This document shows, one piece after another, positions 30,319-38,431 of a stretch of 64,000 bases of DNA. The notes below the pieces were generated by a model. It ran no database searches and was not told the origin of the DNA. It saw nothing but the letters and a program-made list of their open reading frames with translations. The position numbers and the translations under genes were made by a program. Origin of the DNA: Pseudomonadota bacterium (GTDB lineage: Bacteria > Pseudomonadota > Gammaproteobacteria > Steroidobacterales > Steroidobacteraceae). Position 1 is the stretch's first letter. Every line of letters starts with the position of its first letter. Where the stretch lies: assembly GCA_023423065.1 (NCBI GenBank), contig JAFAGC010000010.1:67830-131829 (forward strand), written 5' to 3'.

Positions 30319-31803
30319 ATGGGAGAGCGGCAGGTCAGGACGGGTCATTACATCGCCTACGGGAGCAACGACTTCCTCGGCGCCGGCGCGATGTCGATCA
30401 TCGGCGTCTGGATCCTGTTCTTCTACACCACCTTCTGCGGGCTCACGGCCGCGCAGGCCGGCATCATCTTCGTCGTCGCGCGGCTGCTCGATGCGTTCTT
30501 CTCGCCGGTCATCGGCTACATTTCCGATCACTTCCACCACACGCGCCTGGGCCGGAAGTTCGGACGACGCCGGTTCTTCATCCTGCTGGCGATTCCGCTG
30601 TTGCCGAGCTTCGCGCTCATGTGGGTCGAGGGCCAGACCTTCTGGTACTACCTCATCACCTACTGTTTCTTCGAGCTCGTCTACGCGATGGAGATCATTC
30701 CGTACGAGACGCTCGCGGCCGAAATGTCGCCCAACTACAAGACCAAGGCGAAGTTCGCCGGCGCGCGCATCATCTGCGGCCAGATCGCGAACATCGCGGC
30801 ATTGTGGCTGCCCGGCGTCATCGTCGCGCAGCTCGGCGGCAAGGAATCCGCGCGCACGTTCCTCTATCTCGGCATCGTGTTCTCGGTGTTCTTCGTGTTC
30901 GTCGCGCTGGCCGTCTATCTTTTCACCTGGGAGCGCGCGCGCGAGGAGATCCCCGGCTACGACAAACCACCTGAGCGATCGCCGTTCAGCAATCTCACGC
31001 AGCTCTTCGAGGACCTGGCGGCGACGATGCGCATCCGCGCCTTCCGCCTGCACCTCGGCATGTACCTGGGCGGTTACATCAGCCAGGACATCCTGAACGG
31101 CGTGTTCGCGTATTTCATCGCGTTCGCGCTGGCCGGCAGCGTCGCGATGACCTCCGACATCACGACCGTGATGGCGATCGCGCAACTCGTCGCGGTGATC
31201 GCGACCATCTGGCTGTTCGTGCGCATCCATCCCGCGCCTTCCTACCGCATGGCCATCGTGCTGTTCGGCGTCAGCGTCATCGGATTGCTGGCGCTGTACT
31301 CGGGCGGTGTCACCGACATCACGTGGTTCATGGTGGTGGTCGCGGTCGCCGGCCTCGGACGCGGCGCGCTCAACTACATTCCGTGGAGCGTCTACAACTA
31401 CATGCCGGACGTCGACGAGATCGTCACCGGCCGCCGGCGCGAAGGTGCGTTCGCGGGCGTCATGACCTTCGTCCGCAAGCTCATGCAGTCCGTGGCGATT
31501 TTCGCGGTGAGCCAGATACTCGACGCGGCGGGGCTCATTCCGAAGAGCCTCGCCCAGCCGCAGTCGGTGGTGGACGCCGTGGTCTACATCATGGGATTCG
31601 GCGTGCTAGCCGTGCTCGTGTTCGGTTTCGTGGTCTCGCTGCGCTTCAAGCTCAACAGCGCCACGCACGCCGTGCTCATGGACGAGATCGAGCGGTTCAA
31701 GAAACACCCCGGAACGGAACCGCCCGCCGAGAACCGCGCGATCGTCGAGGACCTCACGGGCTGGAAGTACGAACAACTCTGGGGACGCGCGAAGCGCCGC
31801 TAG
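30319..31803 (+). CDS. GPH-family (MFS) sugar:cation symporter
   Basis: This 494-residue, twelve-helix transporter belongs to the glycoside-pentoside-hexuronide family. The N-terminal YIAYGSNDFLGAGAMSIIGVWILFFY, the loop DHFHHTRLGRKFGRRR after TM2-3, and PYETLAAEMSPNYKTKAKF are typical. Given its place 31 bases after the GH105 gene, the likely substrate is an unsaturated rhamnogalacturonan disaccharide or related oligosaccharide. This is inferred from context only. The 3' end lies 18 bases from the 3' end of tRNA-His on the other strand, with no obvious terminator between. Confidence 0.88.
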   Translation: MGERQVRTGHYIAYGSNDFLGAGAMSIIGVWILFFYTTFCGLTAAQAGIIFVVARLLDAFFSPVIGYISDHFHHTRLGRKFGRRRFFILLAIPLLPSFALMWVEGQTFWYYLITYCFFELVYAMEIIPYETLAAEMSPNYKTKAKFAGARIICGQIANIAALWLPGVIVAQLGGKESARTFLYLGIVFSVFFVFVALAVYLFTWERAREEIPGYDKPPERSPFSNLTQLFEDLAATMRIRAFRLHLGMYLGGYISQDILNGVFAYFIAFALAGSVAMTSDITTVMAIAQLVAVIATIWLFVRIHPAPSYRMAIVLFGVSVIGLLALYSGGVTDITWFMVVVAVAGLGRGALNYIPWSVYNYMPDVDEIVTGRRREGAFAGVMTFVRKLMQSVAIFAVSQILDAAGLIPKSLAQPQSVVDAVVYIMGFGVLAVLVFGFVVSLRFKLNSATHAVLMDEIERFKKHPGTEPPAENRAIVEDLTGWKYEQLWGRAKRR

Positions 31804-31821
31804 AAAACGAGAAGGAAGAAA

Positions 31822-31898
31822 TGGGGTGGCCGATGGGACTCGAACCCACGACAGCCGAGATCACAACCCGGGGCTCTACCAGCTGAGCTACGGCCACC
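31822..31898 (-). tRNA. tRNA-His (GTG)
   Basis: A 77-base gene including the encoded extra 5' G (G-1) opposite discriminator C, the hallmark of tRNA-His. The anticodon loop TTGTGAT gives GTG; CCA is encoded. It is last in the Pro-Arg-His cluster. Confidence 0.97.
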
Positions 31899-31918
31899 AC
31901 AGAAAACATCGCGTCAAT

Positions 31919-31995
31919 TGGCGCGCCCGGCAGGAGTCGAACCTGCGACCACCGGCTTAGAAGGCCGGTGCTCTATCCAACTGAGCTACGGGCGC
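31919..31995 (-). tRNA. tRNA-Arg (TCT)
   Basis: A 77-base tRNA with acceptor GCGCCCG/CGGGCGC, discriminator G and encoded CCA. The anticodon loop CTTCTAA gives TCT, reading AGA/AGG. It is the middle gene of the three-tRNA cluster. Confidence 0.97.
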
Positions 31996-32041
31996 ACAGC
32001 CGGAACGGAGACTACCTGACTTGCGTCCGGCACTCATCGGT

Positions 32042-32118
32042 TGGTCGGGGCAGCAGGATTCGAACCTGCGACCCTCTGCTCCCAAAGCAGATGCGCTACC
32101 AGACTGCGCCATGCCCCG
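32042..32118 (-). tRNA. tRNA-Pro (TGG)
   Basis: A 77-base tRNA with acceptor CGGGGCA/TGCCCCG, discriminator A and encoded CCA. The anticodon loop TTTGGGA gives TGG. It is first in the cluster, behind the promoter-like sequence. Confidence 0.97.
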
Positions 32119-32177
32119 TCGCCGATGCCGACCGCCCGGGGTTTCCCAGCGGAAGGGCCCGGCGGTCGGGGGCGCGC

Positions 32178-32208
32178 ATCATACCCGAGCCGGCCGGCTC
32201 CGGGTCAA
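32178..32208 (-). promoter_or_regulatory. Promoter of the tRNA-Pro-Arg-His cluster
   Basis: TTGACC and TATGAT are separated by 19 bases, followed by the discriminator GCGCGCCCCC. The predicted start is about 53 bases before tRNA-Pro. It also sits directly after the cysS stop codon. Confidence 0.55.
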
Positions 32209-32223
32209 TTTAACCGCGCAGGC

Positions 32224-33612
32224 TCAGGCCCGGCGCCACGTGGTCACGCCGCCCGGCTTGTCCTCGAGGATCACACCGGCCGCGGCCAATTCGTCGCGAA
32301 TCCGGTCGGACTCCGCCCAGTTCTTCGCCTTGCGGGCCGCGAGGCGCGCTGCGATGCGTTCGTCGATCTCGGCGTCGGACAGCCCCCCGGCCGCGCCCGC
32401 GCGGAACCACGCCTCGGACGGTGACTGCAGCAGCCCGAGCGCGGCGCCCAGCGCGCGCAGCTCGCTCGCGAGCGCGGTCGCCTTCGCGGAGTCGCCCGCG
32501 GCCCGCGCCGTGTTGATCTCGCGCGCGAGGCCCTGCAGCGCGGCGATCGCCTCCGGCGTGTTGAAGTCGTCGTCCATCGCGTCGTGGAAAGCCTGCGTCG
32601 CCGCGGTGGGCGTATGCCCTTCCACCACCGGCACTTCGCGCAACGCCGTATACAACCGGTTCAGGCCCGCCTCCGCGAGGTCGAGCTGATCGGGCGAATA
32701 GTTCATCGGCCCGCGGTAGTGACTGGACAGCAGGAAGAACCGCAGGACTTCCGGCGCCTTCACCTTCGCGAGCACTTCGCGCGTCGTGAAGAAATTGCCG
32801 AGCGACTTCGACATCTTCTCGTTGTCGATGTTGAGGAAGCCGTTGTGCATCCAGATCTCGGCGAACTTCCCGCCCGTGGCGCCGCAGGTCTGCGCGATTT
32901 CGTTCTCGTGGTGCGGAAACTTGAGGTCGACGCCGCCGCCGTGGATGTCGAAGTGCTCGCCGAGCTCTTTCGTCGACATCGCGGAGCACTCGATGTGCCA
33001 GCCGGGACGCCCATCGCCCCAGGGTGACGGCCACGCCGGCTCGCCGGGCTTCGCGGATTTCCACAACACGAAGTCGAGCGGATCGCGCTTCGCGCTATCT
33101 ACTTCCACGCGGGCGCCCGCGCGCAGGTCCTCGAGCCGTTTGCCGGAAAGCTTTCCGTATTCGGCGAACTTGTGCACGTCGTACATGACATCGCCGTTCG
33201 TCGCCTGGTAGGCGTAGCCGTTGTCGATGAGCTGGCCGATCATCTTCAGCATCTCGTCGATGTACTCGGAGGCCTTCGGCTCTTTCTCGGGCCGCAGGCA
33301 GCCGAGCTTGCCGAGGTCCTCGTGCATCGCCTCGGTGTATTTCGTGGCGTGTTCGCGCCAGTCGACGCCGGCCTCGCGCGCACGGTTGATGATCTTGTCG
33401 TCGACGTCGGTGATGTTGCGCACGTAGGTCACGCGGTAACCGCGATGACGCAGGTAGCGGCTCACCATGTCGAACACGACGAGCATGCGCGCGTTGCCGA
33501 CGTGGAAATAGTCGTAGACGGTGATGCCGCAGCTGTACATGCGGACGTGGCCGGGTTCGACGGGCTGGAGTTCCTGTTTCTGGCCCGTCAGCGAATTGTG
33601 TATGCGGATCAT
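32224..33612 (-). CDS. cysS: Cysteinyl-tRNA synthetase
   Basis: The 462-residue class I synthetase charges tRNA-Cys. [17 protein letters not shown] contains the first zinc Cys and the HIGH-like [34 protein letters not shown] carries further zinc and active-site residues, and KMSKSLGN is the KMSKS loop. Length matches E. coli CysS (461). Its ATG overlaps the gltX stop as ATGA, so the two synthetases are translationally coupled. Confidence 0.97.
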   Translation of the reverse strand: MIRIHNSLTGQKQELQPVEPGHVRMYSCGITVYDYFHVGNARMLVVFDMVSRYLRHRGYRVTYVRNITDVDDKIINRAREAGVDWREHATKYTEAMHEDLGKLGCLRPEKEPKASEYIDEMLKMIGQLIDNGYAYQATNGDVMYDVHKFAEYGKLSGKRLEDLRAGARVEVDSAKRDPLDFVLWKSAKPGEPAWPSPWGDGRPGWHIECSAMSTKELGEHFDIHGGGVDLKFPHHENEIAQTCGATGGKFAEIWMHNGFLNIDNEKMSKSLGNFFTTREVLAKVKAPEVLRFFLLSSHYRGPMNYSPDQLDLAEAGLNRLYTALREVPVVEGHTPTAATQAFHDAMDDDFNTPEAIAALQGLAREINTARAAGDSAKATALASELRALGAALGLLQSPSEAWFRAGAAGGLSDAEIDERIAARLAARKAKNWAESDRIRDELAAAGVILEDKPGGVTTWRRA

Positions 33613-35027
33613 GCGGCGAAGCGGTTCAGGCGGTCGTGGATGGTCGAGTCGGGCATGGCCTTGAGCAGCGGCGCGAGCTCGGGGCCCTCCGCCCTGCCCG
33701 TGAGCGCGAGGCGCAAGGGCTTCCAGAGCGACTGGCCTTTCGCGCCGGTCGCGGCCTTGACCGCGTTGACGATGGCATCGAGATCACCGCCCCTGTTCCG
33801 GGCGGCGTCCGCCGCGGCGCGGAAGAAACTCGTGCCGGCCTCGCGCACGCGCGCGAGCGCGGCTTCGTCGAGCGGCGGCGCGCCACCGAACACGACCTCG
33901 CGCCAGTGCGCGACGTCCTTCGGCAGCAACACGTTGGGGCGGATCGCCGCGATGAAGGCGCGGCGGCGCGCCGGGTCGATGTCGTCCGGCGTTTCGGACG
34001 CGAGCCAGCGCTCGCTTTCCTCGAGCGGCAGGTGGTGCGCGACGTCGCGCTGCCAGGCGTTCAGCTGCGACTCCTCGAAGCGTGCCGGCGCGCGGCCGAG
34101 ATGCTTCACGGTGAAATGCCTGGCCATGGCATCGAGCGACAACACGCCGTTCTCGCTGCTCGAGTGCCCGAGCCGGAACAGGTGGTTGTCGAGCGCCGCC
34201 GGTAGATAGCCACGCTCGCGGAAATCGCGCAACGTCGTCGCGCCGTGGCGCTTGGAGAGCGGCGTGCCGTCGGCGCCGACCAGCAGCGACAGGTGGCCGT
34301 AGGTCGGCGCGCGCAATCCCAGCGCCTCGAGAACCAGCAACTGCCGCGGCGTGTTCGTCAGGTGATCCTCGCCGCGCAAGACGTGGGTGATGCCCATCTC
34401 GGCATCGTCGATGGCATTGCTGAAGAAAAACGCCGCGCTGCCGTCGGCGCGCCGCAGGATGAAGTCGCCGATGTCGTCGGTGGCGAAGCGCTGCGCGCCG
34501 TGGACCATGTCGTCGAACTCGACGTACCGTCCCGTCGGCACGCGAAAGCGCGTCGTCGGCGAGATGCCCTGCGCGCTCTTGCGCACGCGCGCCTCGGCGG
34601 AGAGCTCGCGGCAGGTGCCCGCGTAGCGCGGCGGCCGTCCGGCGGCGAGCTGCGCCTTGCGCGACAGTTCCAGCTCGAGCGGCGTGCAGTAACACGGATA
34701 CGTGAGCCCACGCGCATCGAGCGTCGCGGAATGGCGCGCGTAGATCGCGCCGCGGCGCGACTGTCGATATTCGATGTCGGGAGTTTCCTTGCCGGGACCC
34801 GCGTCCCACGTGAGACCCATCCACTCGAGGTCCTGCATCAGCGCGGTGGTGAATTCCTCCTTGCTGCGCTCGGTGTCGGTGTCCTCGATGCGCAGGACGA
34901 ATCGCCCGCCGTGATGCCGCGCGAACAACCAGCTGAACAGCGCCGTGCGGGCGTTGCCGAGATGCAGCTCGCCCGTCGGGCTGGGCGCGAAGCGGGTCGT
35001 GATGGTCGAGACTGGGCTGGGAGACAC
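33609..35027 (-). CDS. gltX: Glutamyl-tRNA synthetase
   Basis: The 472-residue class I synthetase charges tRNA-Glu. [26 protein letters not shown] gives the HIGH-like motif, [11 protein letters not shown] follows, and [10 protein letters not shown] is the KMSKS-like loop. [12 protein letters not shown] and the ribose-binding blocks are typical. Length is standard (471 in E. coli), which excludes the short GluQ-RS. The start is GTG, since no ATG exists near the N-terminus. A -10-like TAAAAT ends 6 bases before it and no ribosome site is visible, which predicts a leaderless mRNA. In Pseudomonas this slot holds glnS. Confidence 0.94.
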   Translation of the reverse strand: MSPSPVSTITTRFAPSPTGELHLGNARTALFSWLFARHHGGRFVLRIEDTDTERSKEEFTTALMQDLEWMGLTWDAGPGKETPDIEYRQSRRGAIYARHSATLDARGLTYPCYCTPLELELSRKAQLAAGRPPRYAGTCRELSAEARVRKSAQGISPTTRFRVPTGRYVEFDDMVHGAQRFATDDIGDFILRRADGSAAFFFSNAIDDAEMGITHVLRGEDHLTNTPRQLLVLEALGLRAPTYGHLSLLVGADGTPLSKRHGATTLRDFRERGYLPAALDNHLFRLGHSSSENGVLSLDAMARHFTVKHLGRAPARFEESQLNAWQRDVAHHLPLEESERWLASETPDDIDPARRRAFIAAIRPNVLLPKDVAHWREVVFGGAPPLDEAALARVREAGTSFFRAAADAARNRGGDLDAIVNAVKAATGAKGQSLWKPLRLALTGRAEGPELAPLLKAMPDSTIHDRLNRFAA

Positions 35028-35032
35028 CCGCG

Positions 35033-35038
35033 AATTTT
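35033..35038 (-). promoter_or_regulatory. -10-like element of gltX-cysS (leaderless configuration)
   Basis: TAAAAT then TCGCGG then the GTG start. A transcription start about 7 bases downstream of the hexamer would coincide with the initiation codon. No -35 is recognisable. Confidence 0.45.
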
Positions 35039-35070
35039 ACGGGAATCCGCTCGATGCGGCGCGGCTTCGG

Positions 35071-35076
35071 TAGAAT
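35071..35076 (+). promoter_or_regulatory. -10-like element of the cyclophilin gene (leaderless configuration)
   Basis: TAGAAT then CGCGGCC then ATG. The layout mirrors that of divergent gltX, 32 bases away on the other strand. No -35 and no Shine-Dalgarno sequence are visible. Confidence 0.45.
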
Positions 35077-35083
35077 CGCGGCC

Positions 35084-35791
35084 ATGAAAATCCGACGACC
35101 CCTGATCGGCCTTGCAGCCATTCTGTTGTCCTTCGCCGCCCAGGCGGCGGGTCCCGAGCGCGTGCGTGTGACCACGAATTTAGGCTCGTTCGTCATCGAA
35201 CTGCAGCGCGACCGCGCTCCGCTGACAGTCGAAAATTTCGTCAACTACGTCCGCAGGGGGCATTACACGAACACGCTGTTTCACCGCGTGATCTCCGGGT
35301 TCCTGATCCAGGGCGGCGGAGTCGGACTCGATTACAAGGCGAAGCCGACCTTGAAGCAGATACCCAACGAGGCCGGCAACGGGCTCAAGAATCTTCGCGG
35401 GACGGTCGGGCTGGCGCGCGCCTCCGGTCCGCACACGGGAGACGCGCAGTTCTTCATCAATGTCGCCGACAACGCGGATCTCGATCCACTGCCCACGCGC
35501 TGGGGTTATGCGGTGTTCGGCAAGGTCGTCGAAGGCATGGAAGTCGTCGACCGGATCAGCGTGTCGCCGACGACCGGAAAAGAACCCTTCAAGCAGGACG
35601 TGCCGATCAAGGAAGTCGTGATCGAGAAGATGGAAATCATCGGGGATTCGAGTCCCGCGCCCGCGCCCGCGGCGCCGGCGGAAACCCCCGCCGCGCAACC
35701 GCCCGCCGGCACGCCGCACGAAGATGCCAGCGAATCCGCATCGCCACCGGCCGAGGGCTCGCCGCCTCCGGGTTCGACATCCCCGAAGTGA
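35084..35791 (+). CDS. Periplasmic cyclophilin-type peptidyl-prolyl cis-trans isomerase
   Basis: The 235-residue precursor has a signal peptide (MKIRRPLIGLAAILLSFAAQAA) and a cyclophilin domain at about 25-185. Active-site Arg lies in FHRVISGFLIQGGG, followed by GTVGLARASGPHTGDAQFFINVADN and YAVFGKVVEGMEVVDRI. A Pro/Ala/Glu-rich tail of about 50 residues follows, which E. coli PpiA lacks. The gene overlaps lpxH as GTGA. E. coli also has a cyclophilin gene (ppiB, cytoplasmic) beside lpxH, but the signal peptide here argues for a periplasmic PpiA-like product. Confidence 0.9.
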   Translation: MKIRRPLIGLAAILLSFAAQAAGPERVRVTTNLGSFVIELQRDRAPLTVENFVNYVRRGHYTNTLFHRVISGFLIQGGGVGLDYKAKPTLKQIPNEAGNGLKNLRGTVGLARASGPHTGDAQFFINVADNADLDPLPTRWGYAVFGKVVEGMEVVDRISVSPTTGKEPFKQDVPIKEVVIEKMEIIGDSSPAPAPAAPAETPAAQPPAGTPHEDASESASPPAEGSPPPGSTSPK

Positions 35792-36522
35792 GCGCTGCGC
35801 GCCACAGTCTGTTCGCTTCCGACCTGCACCTGGACAGCGAAGCTCCCTGGGCGATCGACGCATTCCTGAAGTTTCTCTCGGGCCCGGCCCGGGACGCCGA
35901 TTCGCTCTATCTGCTCGGCGACCTGTTCGAAGCCTGGGTCGGCGATGACGACGACGATCCTGCGAACAGTCGCGCCTGCGACGGGCTCGCGGCGCTGAGC
36001 GCCGCCGGCGTGGCGGTCTTCGCGTTGCACGGCAATCGCGATTTCCTGCTCGGGGAAGGGTTCGAGGAGCGCACCGGCGTCAAACTACTGCCGGACCCGG
36101 TGATGGTGGACATGCACGGCGTGCCGACGCTGTTGAGCCACGGCGACGTGTTCTGCACCGAGGACTGGCCGTACCAGGAGTTGCGCAGCATCGTGCGTCG
36201 CGAACGCTGGCAGCGGCGCTTCCTGTCGTTGCCGCTCGAGAACCGCCGGACGCTCGCGAGCGCCGCGCGCGCGGGCAGCAAGGAGCACACGGAGCGGCAG
36301 GTTCCCGTGCTCATGGACGTGAACCCCGATGCCGTGACCCGCGCGATGCGCGCCACCGGCGCGCGCCGGCTCATTCACGGACATACGCATCGCCCGGCGA
36401 TCCATCGATTCGACGTGGATGGTAAACCCGCGGAACGCGTCGTACTCGCGCCCTGGTACGAAGCGGCGAGCTGCGTGGCCATCAGCTCCGAGGGCGTGAG
36501 AGAGATCCCACTGCCCCGCTAG
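35788..36522 (+). CDS. lpxH: UDP-2,3-diacylglucosamine hydrolase
   Basis: The 244-residue metallophosphoesterase makes lipid X in lipid A synthesis at the inner-membrane face. The di-metal motifs appear in order: FASDLHLD, LGDLFEAWVGDD, LHGNRDFLLG, LLSHGDVFC and IHGHTHRPAIH. The length fits LpxH (240 in E. coli). The GTG start overlaps the cyclophilin stop as GTGA. It converges with the miaE gene, with 9 bases between stop codons. Confidence 0.95.
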   Translation: MSAARHSLFASDLHLDSEAPWAIDAFLKFLSGPARDADSLYLLGDLFEAWVGDDDDDPANSRACDGLAALSAAGVAVFALHGNRDFLLGEGFEERTGVKLLPDPVMVDMHGVPTLLSHGDVFCTEDWPYQELRSIVRRERWQRRFLSLPLENRRTLASAARAGSKEHTERQVPVLMDVNPDAVTRAMRATGARRLIHGHTHRPAIHRFDVDGKPAERVVLAPWYEAASCVAISSEGVREIPLPR

Positions 36523-36531
36523 CCCGGGGAA

Positions 36532-37167
36532 TCAGCCCGGTGGACCGGAGTGGAAGCGCAGCTCCGTATCCGGAGAGGTGGCGAGCTCGGCTTCGCGCGC
36601 CGAGATCAGCGCGAGGCGCGTCTCTATCTCTTCGGCATCGAACTCGCGTTGCGCAAAATCGAGGTACAGCTCGAAGTGCCGCGCCTCGGATCGTTCCAGC
36701 GCCGCATACAGCTCGCGCACCTCGGTGGGCAGGTGTTTCGAGAGCAGCCTGAAGCGCTCGCACGAGCGCGCCTCGATCAGCGCGTGCACGATCATGAGAT
36801 CGAGCTTGCGTTTCGGTTCGTGCGTGCGCACCAGCTTGCGCAGCTCGCTCGCATATCGCCCCGGCTTCATGCGCACGTACTGCACGTCGAGCTTTTTCAT
36901 GAGCCGCTCGACCTGCTCGAAATGTTTGAGCTCCTCGCGCGCGAGCCGCGAGAGTGCGACGGCGAGCGAGCGATCCTCGGGATACGCGAAGATCAGCGCC
37001 ATCGCGGTCGACGCGGCCTTCTTCTCGCAATTCGCATGATCGACCAGCAGCGTGGGCAAGTCCGCAACCGCCGCATCCACCCATTCGCGCGGCGTCGCCG
37101 CGGCGAGGATCGTGCGATCCGTCGCACGCGCGAAGCGCGCCGCCGCGGTGGCTCCGCGTGCGCTCAC
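36532..37167 (-). CDS. miaE: tRNA-(ms2io6A)-hydroxylase, MiaE family
   Basis: The 211-residue ferritin-like diiron hydroxylase acts on the isopentenyl side chain of modified A37 in tRNA. Iron-ligand patterns are LVDHANCEKKAAST, RLAREELKHFEQV (Glu-x2-His), ALIEARSCERFRLL and LERSEARHFELYLDFA (Glu-x2-His). The start is GTG, overlapping the kinase stop as GTGA, with a near-perfect GGAGG 4 bases upstream; this rules out the much longer open frame that continues through the kinase gene. Coupling to a receiver-kinase gene is unusual. Confidence 0.93.
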   Translation of the reverse strand: MSARGATAAARFARATDRTILAAATPREWVDAAVADLPTLLVDHANCEKKAASTAMALIFAYPEDRSLAVALSRLAREELKHFEQVERLMKKLDVQYVRMKPGRYASELRKLVRTHEPKRKLDLMIVHALIEARSCERFRLLSKHLPTEVRELYAALERSEARHFELYLDFAQREFDAEEIETRLALISAREAELATSPDTELRFHSGPPG

Positions 37168-38420
37168 GTCGCCTCCGGCGTCGTCGACATCCCCGACATC
37201 GCGAAATCGATGAGACGCGCGGCCTCGTTGGCATCCGCGGGTCGCGCGGCCGGGTCCTTCGCCATCAGCGTGTCGATGAGCGGCTGCAGGTGCGCGATGC
37301 GTTCGGGCAGCTTGGGAATCGGCGCCTTCGCGTGGTGCACGAGGATCGCCATGTGATTCTCGGCGTCGAACGGCTTCTTGCCCGTGAGCATCTCGTACAA
37401 CATCACGCCGAGCGCGTAGATGTCGCTGCGCGCGTCGATCGGCTTTCCGTGTCCCTGCTCGGGACTCATGTAGTGAGGCGTGCCGAAGATGAGTCCCTTG
37501 TCGGTGACTTCCATCTTGAGCGCCACGTGTTTCGCGAGCCCGAAGTCGATGAGCGCGATGCTGTCGTCGTCGCGCAGCATCACGTTGCCGGGCTTGAGAT
37601 CGCGGTGAAAGATTCCGACTTCGTGGATGGCCTGCAGCGCCTGCGCGAGATCGCGCGAGTATTCGAGCGACTGGCGCGCGGTGAGCCCTTCGGACATGCG
37701 CTTGCGCAGATCGCCCTTCGCGAAGTACTCCATCGCGAGATACAGGTGATCGTCGGTGACACCCAGGTCGTAGATCCTGACGACGTTCGGATGATGCACT
37801 TCGCGCAGGATTTCGAATTCCTGCAGGAAGCGCTCCATCGATTGATCGACGCCCGTCTCCTTGCGGATCGCAGGCGTCACCTTGAGCACGACGACTCCAC
37901 CGATGTCCGCACTTTCGGCGAGAAACAGCTCCGACACGGAACCCTTCGCGATGAGCTCGATGCGCCGGTACGCCTTCAGCCGCGCACCCGCGAAATCCTG
38001 CGCCATCTTCGCGCCCGCGGACATGCGCCAGCGGCTCTGCGCCTTCGCCTGCTCGTCGGCCGCGCGGCGGATCGCATCGTTGAGCACGGTGCCCCGGACC
38101 TTCTTCCTGCCGATGACCGCGTACGCGCCCGCGGAGCGCGCCTCGACCGCGTCGGGCGATTCGTCGTCGGTCGCCATGAAAATGACGGGCGCGAAGCCTT
38201 CGCGACCGGTCAGGTCCCGGAGCCAGTCGAGTCCCGCACCGCCCTTCCACGCATGATCCAGCAGCACCGCGCTGTAGCCCTGCGCGAGAAATCCCGGCGT
38301 CAGCGGGCCGCGCACGCGCGGGTTGTAGCTGACGATGTCGACGTCCGGCCAGTCGCACGAGATGTGGTGACGCAGCAGCGTTCGGTAACGCGGATCGTCA
38401 TCGATGAGCAGCAGGCGCAT
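37164..38420 (-). CDS. Receiver domain - Ser/Thr protein kinase hybrid
   Basis: This 418-residue cytoplasmic regulator joins a response-regulator receiver (about 1-125) to a Hanks-type kinase (about 145-410). The receiver has the acidic pocket DDD at 7-9 and phospho-acceptor Asp55 (SAVLLDHAW). The kinase has VVLKVTPA, IFHRDLKPGNVML, IALIDFGLAK, GTPHYMSPEQGHGKP and DIYALGVMLYEMLTGKKPFD, so all catalytic residues are intact. There is no membrane segment. It would turn a two-component signal into Ser/Thr phosphorylation. It follows the glycerate kinase gene by 11 bases and overlaps miaE. No cognate histidine kinase is in the window. Confidence 0.92.
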   Translation of the reverse strand: MRLLLIDDDPRYRTLLRHHISCDWPDVDIVSYNPRVRGPLTPGFLAQGYSAVLLDHAWKGGAGLDWLRDLTGREGFAPVIFMATDDESPDAVEARSAGAYAVIGRKKVRGTVLNDAIRRAADEQAKAQSRWRMSAGAKMAQDFAGARLKAYRRIELIAKGSVSELFLAESADIGGVVVLKVTPAIRKETGVDQSMERFLQEFEILREVHHPNVVRIYDLGVTDDHLYLAMEYFAKGDLRKRMSEGLTARQSLEYSRDLAQALQAIHEVGIFHRDLKPGNVMLRDDDSIALIDFGLAKHVALKMEVTDKGLIFGTPHYMSPEQGHGKPIDARSDIYALGVMLYEMLTGKKPFDAENHMAILVHHAKAPIPKLPERIAHLQPLIDTLMAKDPAARPADANEAARLIDFAMSGMSTTPEAT

Positions 38421-38431
38421 GAGGGGGCGGA

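Noticed and set aside
36532..38358. Long frame reading miaE back through the kinase gene as one 608-residue fusion
   Set aside because: Only the last 211 codons look like a real protein. A GTG with GGAGG and a GTGA overlap mark the true start, and the upstream part is the kinase gene in another frame.
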